From contig NZ_CP016543.2 of assembly GCF_001687665.2 (NCBI RefSeq), forward strand, positions 1,860,001 through 1,924,000: a stretch of 64,000 nucleotides of DNA, written 5' to 3'. The notes under the pieces are model-generated. The model made no database searches. It saw only the letters and a list, made by a program, of their open reading frames with translations, and had not been told where the DNA came from. This document shows, one piece after another, positions 1-7,635 of this stretch; the first letter of the stretch is position 1, and each line of letters opens with the position of its first letter. A program made the translations under genes and the position numbers. Source of the stretch: Planococcus donghaensis. GTDB taxonomy: Bacteria; Bacillota; Bacilli; Bacillales_A; Planococcaceae.

Positions 1-37
1 GAAATTGCAATAAAAAATGCGAATTATTTATAAAACA

Positions 38-76
38 AAAAAAGCAGACAAACCGATAGACGGTTGTCTGCTTTTT
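38..76 (-). terminator. Intrinsic terminator after egtB
   Basis: An inverted repeat (AGCAGACAAACCG / CGGTTGTCTGCT, one bulged base) has a five-base loop and A/T runs on both sides. Read leftward it ends in a T run 26 bases after the egtB stop, so it should terminate the leftward operon. Confidence 0.85.
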
Positions 77-101
77 AACTTATATAAGAGGAAGTCCAAC
101 A

Positions 102-1373
102 TTAACTTTGGTCTTCTGCCAACCTAAAACCACTAAATTGCCATCTTTTCTCTGGAGGAAAGAAATTTCGATAAGTTTTCCGAATGTGATCTACAGGCGT
201 TGCACACGAACCTCCACGAAGAATCATTTGGTTACACATGAATTTCGCATTATACTCACCTAATGCGCCTTCTAACGGTTTACTGCCAGGATATGGTGAG
301 TAGGCACTAGCAGTCCATTCCCATACATCTCCAAACATTTTTGATAGCGATGAACTTTGTAAATCCTCGCTACTTGCCACCGGATGGTAAACTCCATCAT
401 CCATCGTATTTCCGCGAATAGCAACGCTTTGAGAAGCATATTCCCATTCTGCTTCAGTAGGTAACCTTTTGCCTTTCCACCTGCTAAAAGCATCTGCTTC
501 GTAAAAACTCACATGACTCACCGGTTCATCAAGTTCTAGGTCTTGTATGCCTGCTAAGGTAAAGATTTGCCATTTTTCTTCTGTATCTTTCAGCCAATAA
601 AGTGGTGCTTTCCAATTATGCTCTTTAACAATACTCCACCCATCCGAAAGCCAATATTCCGGTTTTTCATAGCCTCCGGAATTTATAAATTCAAGAAATT
701 CTCCATTAGTTACAGGTTTTGTTGCCAACTTGAAAGGTTCAAGCCAAACCTTGTGGCGCGGACTTTCGTTATCAAACGCAAAGCCATCGCCATCATGACC
801 AATTTCGACCAACCCTCCATCATACTCAACAAACTGCGATTCCTGCGTTTTGCTTAGTGTTCGTTTTTTTGTTTGTGCATAAGTAGGTAAAAGGGGGTTA
901 ACAAAAAAGTTGTACTTTATGTCCATTAAGATCAATTCCTGATGTTGTTGTTCGTGTTGAAGTCCCATATATAGTAAAGCTTCTATTTCTTTTTTTGTTT
1001 CACTAGCTGATTCATCAAGTAAGTTATACACTTGCTGATCCACATATTTGCGATATTCAATAACTTGATCTACTGTGGGTCGTGATAGCACGCCGCGTTG
1101 GTGACGCGGTTGATAAGGTCCAATCGTGTTGTAATATGAATTAAACAAAAAATCAAAAGCTGGATTGAATTCTTCATAATTCGATTTGAACTCTTTTAAA
1201 ATCATACGCTCGAAAAACCATGTTGTATGAGCGATATGCCATTTAGCTGGACTCACATCCTCGTGAGATTGGATTATAAAATCTTCTGTTTCTAAAGGCT
1301 CGATTAGTTTCATCGTAACGCCTCTTATTTCTGCAAAGCGCTCTGCTATAGATGTATTTTCTATTGCTTTCAT
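102..1373 (-). CDS. egtB: EgtB-type sulfoxide synthase (ergothioneine biosynthesis)
   Basis: Non-heme iron enzyme family that joins a thiol (cysteine or gamma-glutamylcysteine) to hercynine and forms the sulfoxide precursor of ergothioneine. The 423-residue protein has an N-terminal DinB-like domain with HIAHTTWFFE (H46, H49) and QHEQQHQE (H140, H144); H49/H140/H144 fit the family's three-histidine iron site. The C-terminal half is a formylglycine-generating-enzyme-like domain ending in RNFFPPEKRWQFSGFRL, typical of EgtB. The start is preceded by AAGGGGAG. It is the last gene of a leftward operon after a binding lipoprotein and a disulfide reductase. No EgtD (histidine methyltransferase) is visible in the window, so the true substrate is not settled. 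Confidence 0.9.
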   Translation of the reverse strand: MKAIENTSIAERFAEIRGVTMKLIEPLETEDFIIQSHEDVSPAKWHIAHTTWFFERMILKEFKSNYEEFNPAFDFLFNSYYNTIGPYQPRHQRGVLSRPTVDQVIEYRKYVDQQVYNLLDESASETKKEIEALLYMGLQHEQQHQELILMDIKYNFFVNPLLPTYAQTKKRTLSKTQESQFVEYDGGLVEIGHDGDGFAFDNESPRHKVWLEPFKLATKPVTNGEFLEFINSGGYEKPEYWLSDGWSIVKEHNWKAPLYWLKDTEEKWQIFTLAGIQDLELDEPVSHVSFYEADAFSRWKGKRLPTEAEWEYASQSVAIRGNTMDDGVYHPVASSEDLQSSSLSKMFGDVWEWTASAYSPYPGSKPLEGALGEYNAKFMCNQMILRGGSCATPVDHIRKTYRNFFPPEKRWQFSGFRLAEDQS

Positions 1374-1433
1374 CGAATAACTCCCCTTACCTACTAAAAA
1401 TTTTCTGCTTACTTTACATGTTAAGAAGCTACT

Positions 1434-2336
1434 CTATTCTTCAATCAATTCTTTTTCGATTAGAAATTCTCGAGCCACGTCTTCTGGCTGCTCTTTATCC
1501 ACATCTACTTTAGAGTTCATCGCCAACATTTCTTCTGCACTGATTTGACCACCAAGTTCATTTAATAGCTCTTCTAAGTCAGGATATTCTTCAAGCGTCT
1601 CCATGCGGATAACTGGTACGGCATCATATTTCGGGAAAAAGTTTAAATCATCTTTTGTTGTGCTCAACTCGAATAAATCTATTCTGCTATCGGTAGTAAA
1701 CGCCGTTATCACATCGACATCTCCATTTTTCACTGCCTCGTACATGATTGAAGGATCAAAACTTTCCGTAGCGGAAAAATTAAAGTTATATGCCTCTGTC
1801 AAAGCATCATAGCCGTCCCCTTGTCGTTCATAAAAAGAATGCGGGCCGCCAAAAGCAACGTCCTGTGATTGAGAAAGTTCAGCTAGTTCTGAGTAAGTTG
1901 CGACGTCTAATCCACTTTCTTTCGAGTAGGCTAATGTATAGCCATTTTCAAATCCTAACGGTTCTAACCAAGTTGCCCCTAACTCTTCTTCATATCCTTC
2001 TCGAACCGCTTGAAGAACTTCTTCAGAAGTTTGTCCCGGGGTGGATTCAAGTTTCAAAACATCTTTAAATCCTGTACCGGTATACTCAACGTACATATCA
2101 ATGTCGCCTTTTTCCAAAGCTGGTGTTAAAATTGCCACTTCCCCTAAACCGTCTTTGTATTCAACGGTGTAGTCAGAATTCGCCTCTATGTATTCACCCA
2201 AAATATAAGGCAAAATATATTGCTCAGTCCAAGGCTTGCCGCCAATTACTAACGGCTCAGTTGCTTCTTCTCCAGAACTACATCCGTATAAAGCTGATGA
2301 AGCGATTAAGGTCATTCCCACTAATTTTTTATTCAT
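1434..2336 (-). CDS. Osmoprotectant/ergothioneine-type ABC substrate-binding lipoprotein (OpuCC/ProX-like)
   Basis: Extracytoplasmic solute-binding protein of the glycine-betaine/choline type (OpuAC fold), about 300 residues. The ATG at 2336 is chosen because it follows an AGGGGG site and starts a lipoprotein signal with lipobox LYGC (Cys19). Family-typical segments are IGGKPWTEQYILPYILGEY and DMYVEYTGTGF near the N terminus and VDVITAFTTDSRI later. No permease or ATPase gene is adjacent, so it is an orphan receptor here. OpuC-type receptors bind betaine, choline or carnitine, and the related EgtU receptor binds ergothioneine. The gene sits 60 bases before egtB in the same operon, which makes a thiol-betaine ligand an attractive inference. 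Confidence 0.82.
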   Translation of the reverse strand: MNKKLVGMTLIASSALYGCSSGEEATEPLVIGGKPWTEQYILPYILGEYIEANSDYTVEYKDGLGEVAILTPALEKGDIDMYVEYTGTGFKDVLKLESTPGQTSEEVLQAVREGYEEELGATWLEPLGFENGYTLAYSKESGLDVATYSELAELSQSQDVAFGGPHSFYERQGDGYDALTEAYNFNFSATESFDPSIMYEAVKNGDVDVITAFTTDSRIDLFELSTTKDDLNFFPKYDAVPVIRMETLEEYPDLEELLNELGGQISAEEMLAMNSKVDVDKEQPEDVAREFLIEKELIEE

Positions 2337-2376
2337 GTTTTTTCCCCCTATTTTTTGTTTGTATTTTGGTACGACT

Positions 2377-3726
2377 TTAAAGCATTGAAGCAATATCAGA
2401 AGCCGCAGTTGGATAGGCAAAAATCATCTGTTTTAATTCATAAGTTGTTAAATTAAATTGAATCGCTAATGCAAAATGATTGATAAGTTCATCTGCTTCT
2501 TGGCCTATTAAATGCGCACCGAGTATTTGGTCAGAATCCTCATCAATGATAACTTTTACCATTGCATGCTTTTCATTCGTCCGTTTATAGGTATACCAAC
2601 TTGAAATGTCTTTTTGCAGAACTTTATAGTTATAACCTTTTTCTTTTGCTTGATCTTCTGACAGTCCTACAGCTGCTAATTTGGGGATGGTGAAAACAAC
2701 TGTTGGCATGACTTTGTAACTTGGTGTTTTTTGATTGCCTTTTAATAAATTCGATGCGACTACGTGAGACTCCATTGAAGCAATAGGCGTTAAGGGAAGT
2801 CCTTCTGTTGCCGCCGCGTCTCCTGCCGCATAAACACGTGGATTGCTAACATTTTGAAGATAATCATTCACCGTAATGCCCGAGGGTTCACGTTCTACAT
2901 TTGCTTTTTCCAATTGCATCTCGTCAATATTTGGCACTCTTCCTGCTCCGTGTAGAACAAGGTCGCAATCTAGTTCAAGTGATTCAGAACCATTTTCACC
3001 AATGACTTTAAAAGACGAATCTATTTTTTCGATAGACTTTACTTCCGTGCCCAGATGAATATGAATGCCGACTTCTTTCGACCTTTCTAATAACACGTCC
3101 ACCAAATCCGCCTCGAAATTTTCAAGTGGTCGCTTTCCTCTATGAATGATGTGTACTTCAGAACCTGCTCGTGCTGCTATATGCGCAAATTCGAACGAAA
3201 TGTAACCACCACCTACAAAAACTAATCTCGCCGGTAACTTATCAAGTTCTAAAAATTCATCGCTCATTGTAAGATGTTCTGCCCCGTCTATGGGTAATGT
3301 AACTGGCTTTGCGCCATTTGCGATTAATATCTTTTCCGCAGTCAATTCATTTTCTCCAACTTGAATTTTGTCTTCAGCGACAAAAAAAGCTTCTCCGTGA
3401 AACGTGACAATTCCAGCTTTTTGAAAACCTTCCAATCGATTTTCAGGTACAGGTTCCGTGAACGTCCGCTTGAATTCCATTAAGTCGTTCCAGTTTATTG
3501 TCGGGGCACCTGTAATTCCCTTTCCTTTCATGCGGTCGACGCTATCTATTATGTTTGCCGCTCCAACCAATATTTTTTTCGGATCACATCCCCTTAATGC
3601 GCAAGTACCTCCAAATGGTCTTGAGTCGATGATTGCGACTTCCCATCCAGCTTTTTTGCACTTCATGGCTGCTGCCGTACCAGCTGACCCTGTTCCAATT
3701 ACGATTAAATCAAATTTCTTTTGCAT
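2377..3726 (-). CDS. NAD(P)/FAD-dependent disulfide reductase family protein
   Basis: Class-I pyridine nucleotide-disulfide oxidoreductase of 449 residues. N-terminal FAD motif IGTGSAGTAAA, redox-active pair in GGTCALRGCDPKK (C42, C47), a second nucleotide-binding motif VFVGGGYISFEFA, and YAAGDAAATEG for FAD contact. The start at 3726 follows AAGGAG; an upstream ATG would sit on the ribosome site. The C terminus reads FAYPTAASD, so the His-Glu dyad of lipoamide dehydrogenase and glutathione reductase is replaced, as in MerA-like branches. First gene of the operon with the binding lipoprotein (gap 40 bases) and egtB. It could reduce a low-molecular-weight disulfide; the substrate is unknown. 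Confidence 0.85.
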   Translation of the reverse strand: MQKKFDLIVIGTGSAGTAAAMKCKKAGWEVAIIDSRPFGGTCALRGCDPKKILVGAANIIDSVDRMKGKGITGAPTINWNDLMEFKRTFTEPVPENRLEGFQKAGIVTFHGEAFFVAEDKIQVGENELTAEKILIANGAKPVTLPIDGAEHLTMSDEFLELDKLPARLVFVGGGYISFEFAHIAARAGSEVHIIHRGKRPLENFEADLVDVLLERSKEVGIHIHLGTEVKSIEKIDSSFKVIGENGSESLELDCDLVLHGAGRVPNIDEMQLEKANVEREPSGITVNDYLQNVSNPRVYAAGDAAATEGLPLTPIASMESHVVASNLLKGNQKTPSYKVMPTVVFTIPKLAAVGLSEDQAKEKGYNYKVLQKDISSWYTYKRTNEKHAMVKVIIDEDSDQILGAHLIGQEADELINHFALAIQFNLTTYELKQMIFAYPTAASDIASML

Positions 3727-3968
3727 CAATGGCATCTCCTTTTTGTAGTAGAACATTCAAATTTCCAAACTTGCTTTGGCGGTATATTTTTTATTACCCT
3801 TTTCCACAATTTTCACTCATGTTTCTATTGTGTAATTAACTGCTAATAGATGAAAATTATAATTATTGTTCTTTTTAGAATATTCGATAATCATAGAGCA
3901 GATTCCTGCTGAGCAAATAAATCTGATTAACGCGGAAAATAACCGCTATTATAAGTTATTTGAACAAC

Positions 3969-4205
3969 CTATTTATTGCATAGACTGACAGGCTGTTTGT
4001 TCCATTCCAACACTTCATTTAATGAATAATAATTTTCTTTCATCTTTAACAGTGGTAACCCTTGGTTCTTGTTCTCTACCGGCACACTTTGAAACAATGC
4101 ACGATGTTCGAAAATGTTATAAACTTGATATGAAACCCCTAGTTCCCGCAGCTTGCTCTCGGCTTTTTTACACTTGTTACACCCTGGCAGGATAAAAAGA
4201 ATAGA
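3969..4205 (-). pseudogene. Glutaredoxin-like gene, 5' end lost
   Basis: About 78 residues on the minus strand read as the body of a glutaredoxin-like thiol oxidoreductase: FILPGCNKCKKAESKLRELG holds the CxxC active site, followed by GLPLLKMKENYYSLNEVLEW. No ATG, GTG or TTG with a ribosome site lies where the protein should begin. The frame stays open into the divergent Crp/Fnr gene, so a longer ORF exists, but only the 3' part resembles a protein. The 5' end seems to have been replaced or eroded next to the Crp/Fnr gene, whose promoter must lie within this remnant. Initiation at an ATT cannot be excluded. Confidence 0.6.
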
Positions 4206-4248
4206 GTCTAGACACAGTTTTTTAGGACGAGAAGAGGAGGATTTAAAC

Positions 4249-4929
4249 ATGGATAAATTGACACTCCTTTCGCAAATAAATCTATTTGATGAGTTGCCTA
4301 TGAAAGATATTAAAGTAATTGACAAAAACAGTACGATGACGCCTATGAAAAAAGGTACCCAAATTTTAATACCTGAACAGCCACTTGATGTATTGTTTTT
4401 TCTTAAAAAAGGGCAAGTTCGCTTGTATCGAATGACCGCACAAGGAAAGCAATTTACTACAGACATCTTAATCGATGGAAATGTCTTTGGTGAAACGGAA
4501 TCTTTTATGCTGACAGACAAAGAAACATACGCCGAAGCCATGACTGACTGTTATTTATGCACGATGGATAAAGCAAAATTCGAGGCATTTATACGGGCCA
4601 CACCTGACGTTTCCTTTAAACTCATTCAAATATTATCGAACCAATTAAAAGAAACACATGATATTAGCGAAAAAATAGCGCTTGGAGACATTCGCTATCG
4701 CACGCTGTTTTTATTACTAAAAATGAGCGAAAAAAGCGGGAAGCGTGAGAAGGAATGGCAAACGATCAATATGAGAATTACACATGAAGACATTGCTACT
4801 ATGGTAGGTTCTTCTAGAGAAACCATTTCTCTTTTAATGAGTAAGTTAAAAAAAGAGGGCCTACTTAAGAAAACTCTTTTCGGTTATTCCATAAAAGCAG
4901 ACGAAATAAAAAAAATCATTATGGACTAA
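4249..4929 (+). CDS. Crp/Fnr family transcriptional regulator, copy 1
   Basis: 226-residue regulator with an N-terminal cyclic-nucleotide-binding-like beta barrel (about 15-125), dimer helix (about 130-155) and C-terminal winged helix with recognition segment MVGSSRETISLLMSKLKKEG. The start at 4249 is set by GAAGAGGAGG eight bases upstream. C101 and C104 form DCYLC in the sensor domain, a possible redox or metal site; the second copy at 35143 keeps it. By hand alignment the copies differ at roughly 33 positions (about 85% identity). It lies head-to-head with a glutaredoxin-like remnant, just as the second copy lies head-to-head with thioredoxin. No FNR-type N-terminal cysteine cluster is present. 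Confidence 0.9.
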   Translation: MDKLTLLSQINLFDELPMKDIKVIDKNSTMTPMKKGTQILIPEQPLDVLFFLKKGQVRLYRMTAQGKQFTTDILIDGNVFGETESFMLTDKETYAEAMTDCYLCTMDKAKFEAFIRATPDVSFKLIQILSNQLKETHDISEKIALGDIRYRTLFLLLKMSEKSGKREKEWQTINMRITHEDIATMVGSSRETISLLMSKLKKEGLLKKTLFGYSIKADEIKKIIMD

Positions 4930-4976
4930 AGTTGTTAGTAGAAACCCACCGTTAAAGAAACAACACTTTAGTAAAG

Positions 4977-5030
4977 AAAAACCTTTCCCAACCTACCCTA
5001 AATGTCTCTAGGTAGCTTTTGAAAGGTTTT
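4977..5030. terminator. Bidirectional terminator
   Basis: AAAACCTTTC and GAAAGGTTTT flank an inner CTACC/GGTAG stem between the convergent Crp/Fnr gene and the following leftward membrane-protein gene. A and T runs on both sides fit termination in both directions. Confidence 0.8.
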
Positions 5031-5040
5031 CCACTGTATT

Positions 5041-5478
5041 TCATGCATGTTTATGAACAAGTTTACTGAATACGACTGCTAGAATTAATGAGAATGCTAA
5101 GTGTGTAACCAAGCTCATCAATTGATCACTCGCAAACATTTGTCCAAACATCGGCCCCATACCCATCATAATTGGCATGACAAGAAGTGGGCCAATTATC
5201 CAAATAAGCACTCCATGAATTACCCCAAGTACATAGTAACGAGATGAGAAAAGGGTCATTGCGCCATACCCTAGACCGAAAATCCAACTAATCATCATGT
5301 GCATAATCCATCCGAGCACTAAACTATCGCTTCCGACCATAGATGCAATCATAGGTATCATACCCATGATTTGCATGTAGATCCCGAACAATATGCCCGC
5401 TACTGTACTCCCGATTAGTGAAGCCTTCACAACGCTGGAATAGTTAGAAACACTAGATGTTTGTTGAGGTGCTACCAT
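5041..5478 (-). CDS. Small four-helix membrane protein
   Basis: About 145 residues with four predicted membrane segments (roughly 22-48, 55-80, 83-108 and 118-140) rich in Met and Gly, for example LLVMPIMMGMGPMFGQM. I do not recognise the family. The ATG at 5478 is preferred over a GTG nine bases upstream because AAAGGAG is correctly spaced for the ATG. A Crp/Fnr-type palindrome lies at 5528-5543 about 50 bases upstream, matching at nine of ten arm bases the site in front of the second Crp/Fnr gene and osmC. That suggests control by one of the two Crp/Fnr paralogues, one of which is its convergent neighbour. Confidence 0.75.
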   Translation of the reverse strand: MVAPQQTSSVSNYSSVVKASLIGSTVAGILFGIYMQIMGMIPMIASMVGSDSLVLGWIMHMMISWIFGLGYGAMTLFSSRYYVLGVIHGVLIWIIGPLLVMPIMMGMGPMFGQMFASDQLMSLVTHLAFSLILAVVFSKLVHKHA

Positions 5479-5527
5479 TTTTCTCACTCCTTTTTTTATT
5501 AATATACATCACAGCAAGAGATAAAAA

Positions 5528-5543
5528 AGTAATGTATCTTACA
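5528..5543. promoter_or_regulatory. Putative Crp/Fnr operator (AGTAA-N6-TTACA)
   Basis: One mismatch from the TGTAA-N6-TTACA palindrome seen at 32749 and 35038. It lies about 50 bases upstream of the leftward membrane-protein gene starting at 5478, a position that fits direct control. Confidence 0.45.
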
Positions 5544-5737
5544 ATTCTGATAATTCAACAACTTTTTCTTTTTTTAAAATGACATTTCTTTTATTTACAT
5601 CCGCAATTTTAGAAGGAACTATTTCTATAATCATTCATATTATACTATAAATATGCAAATTATCCGAGCACTTAGACTCATTACAAATTCATATGAATCT
5701 CCCACATTAATATTGACTTTAAAAAGAGCTGATCTTG

Positions 5738-6001
5738 ATGAATCAAATATTTCTATCGCTCGTTGTTGGTTTTTTAGTCGCAGCGATCACGACGATGCTA
5801 TTTTTAGATTACAAACCACCTTGGATAACTTATACATGCTCAGCTACAGATTCACTTAGCAAACCAACTATTACGAAAGCGGTAGATATTGATTTCCTAT
5901 TTTACTTGACTATTTTTTCGATAATCAGGGCCATCGTTGTTTATGGAGTTTGGACTTATATCGAAAATACACCGCACGAAAATTTTAGAGGAGTTTCATA
6001 G
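5738..6001 (+). CDS. Small two-helix membrane protein
   Basis: 87 residues with two clear hydrophobic segments, LVVGFLVAAITTMLFL near the N terminus and LFYLTIFSIIRAIVVYGVW near residues 52-72. Family not recognised. The ATG at 5738 is preferred over the TTG directly before it, although the ribosome site (AAAGAG) is weak. A strong terminator follows 16 bases after the stop and supports a real transcript. The gene stands alone between leftward genes and may belong to the divergent region that carries the Crp/Fnr-type site at 5528. Function unknown. Confidence 0.6.
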   Translation: MNQIFLSLVVGFLVAAITTMLFLDYKPPWITYTCSATDSLSKPTITKAVDIDFLFYLTIFSIIRAIVVYGVWTYIENTPHENFRGVS

Positions 6002-6016
6002 TAATAAGTAAACAAC

Positions 6017-6054
6017 AAAAAACCTTCTGAACTGTTTTAACGTCAGAAGGTTTT
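6017..6054 (+). terminator. Intrinsic terminator
   Basis: AAAACCTTCTGA and TCAGAAGGTTTT form a perfect 12-bp stem with a 14-base spacer directly after the small membrane protein gene. Confidence 0.85.
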
Positions 6055-6235
6055 GATGTGAAATAAGTGATGATGAAATTATTCAGTCTCTCTTTTTAAT
6101 TTTAAATAGCCACTTCTAGTTTGATAATCCCCTATATTAGTCAGCACGAGTAACAACCGTGTTTTACGTTTAGCTAGTTGAAAGAAAATAGGAACTTTTT
6201 TTCCGCCACATTAAATAATAAGACAACCAAATAAA
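6055..6235. other. Short intergenic stretch, nothing recognised
   Basis: About 180 AT-rich bases between the terminator and the amine oxidase stop. I see no coding frame or hairpin of note. Confidence 0.5.
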
Positions 6236-7336
6236 CTATTTTCGCAAGGCCATTATTTTATCGACTGCCGTTTCAGCAGACTGAAGCGCTCCTTCAAGAT
6301 GCCCACTAAATTGAGCATTTGTTTCTGTCCCTGCAAATATTATTTTCTCTTCCCAAACCCCAATTACCTGTGGTTCTCCATAACTCAAATAATTCTTAAA
6401 TGGACTCGAGTCTTCTACAACTGCCGTCTCCGAATCGTTCGACCAATCTTTGTACAGGATTTCTAGTGGATTTTCAGCTTCACTGCCAAAAAGCTTAATC
6501 AATTGATTGGTAACTAATTCCGTAATTTTTTCTTGCCCCATTTGATGTCGCACTTCTGAATTTATACCAAAAAACCCAAATAATGCACCTGCTCCGTCAA
6601 TTGGCGAGGCATCATAAATTTCTTGCAGTGGACCTGCTGAACTTAACACCAGACCTGACAATCCTGACTCTCTCCAAAATGGTCGATTGTACACAGCAAC
6701 TGCTTTAGCTTGTGACCCCATCCATGTTGGCTTTTCTGTAATATCCACCATAAGTTCTGCAGGCAAATCGGGTGAAAATTCAATGTGATTTGCTACAAGA
6801 CGAGGCGGCAATGCCAAAATGACATTTGCCGCTGAAAGTTGTTGTCTCTCTCCTTCAGCTTTTTCCACTTCCACTGTTAGTTTGCCTGCTGGATTCAAGC
6901 AAATCTTTTTAACCCGCGTTTCAAGCTCAATAATAGACGAAGGAATTGTTTTGGCTAATGCATCTATTAACGATTGCATTCCTCCCGTAATCCGAACGCC
7001 TCTTTCGTGAACGTTTTCTTGCATCTTGCAGCGTTCAGGAGGTTTTCTTTGAAAACGTTCAACTAGTAAATCACCATCATTTTGCTGAACAAAAGTTTCT
7101 AAACCCAGCTTTTTCACAAAGTCTGAAATATTTGGCTCGTACTGTGGCCAAAACCAGGTCGGTCCAAGATCAAATCTCCCTAAACTTTCTTGGTTTCGTA
7201 CAGAAGCACTTAACACTCTGCCTCCAATTCGATTTCTTGCTTCGATCACTTTACAGGCTATTCCTTGTTCCATGAGCAAGGACGCAGCACGCAAGCCGCT
7301 TAAACCTGCTCCGACAATAATTACTGGTTCTTGCAT
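6236..7336 (-). CDS. Flavin-containing amine oxidase family protein
   Basis: 366-residue FAD enzyme that should oxidise an amine or amino acid. The N terminus has the dinucleotide motif VGAGLSGLRAASLL followed by IEARNRIGGRV, the fingerprint of monoamine oxidases. FGFFGIN lies mid-protein, and IFAGTETNAQFSGHLEGALQSAETAV is the family's C-terminal FAD-binding block. It is shorter than typical monoamine oxidases (about 450 residues), so the substrate domain is compact. A good GGAGGAAG ribosome site precedes the ATG. It is monocistronic, leftward, and divergent from the c-di-GMP operon. Substrate unknown. Confidence 0.85.
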   Translation of the reverse strand: MQEPVIIVGAGLSGLRAASLLMEQGIACKVIEARNRIGGRVLSASVRNQESLGRFDLGPTWFWPQYEPNISDFVKKLGLETFVQQNDGDLLVERFQRKPPERCKMQENVHERGVRITGGMQSLIDALAKTIPSSIIELETRVKKICLNPAGKLTVEVEKAEGERQQLSAANVILALPPRLVANHIEFSPDLPAELMVDITEKPTWMGSQAKAVAVYNRPFWRESGLSGLVLSSAGPLQEIYDASPIDGAGALFGFFGINSEVRHQMGQEKITELVTNQLIKLFGSEAENPLEILYKDWSNDSETAVVEDSSPFKNYLSYGEPQVIGVWEEKIIFAGTETNAQFSGHLEGALQSAETAVDKIMALRK

Positions 7337-7514
7337 TAAACTTCCTCCTACGGTCTGTTTTTGCTGTTGAATTCTTAACTAAAAGGTATAACCCATTATA
7401 ATATACTCCCTATTTATTGCACGCAGTAGTTATTACATACACAAGCTAATTTTCCACGTGCGACATTTGCTACATCCCATATTTAGCAAACTTTAGTCTA
7501 TTCGTGCTCGAAAC

Positions 7515-7536
7515 GTGAAACTTAATCAGGTTTCAC
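7515..7536. promoter_or_regulatory. Palindrome upstream of the c-di-GMP operon
   Basis: GTGAAAC and GTTTCAC are perfect 7-bp arms around 8 bases in the 299-base divergent region between the amine oxidase and the GGDEF gene. A TATAGTATAGT stretch about 75 bases further on could hold the -10 element of the operon. It is a possible operator; the regulator is unknown. Confidence 0.35.
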
Positions 7537-7635
7537 ATAATAGTTACGGTTTCATAGTTACCAAGAAACGCATAATAGGAATTTATATAGTATAGTGGAA
7601 GTATATAGATAATTTTTTTTGAGTAGGTGAAAGAT

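Noticed and set aside
3969..4541. A 190-codon leftward frame covering the Crp/Fnr gene
   Set aside because: Its first 110 residues are antisense to a clear Crp/Fnr gene and look non-protein. Only the 3' part resembles glutaredoxin.
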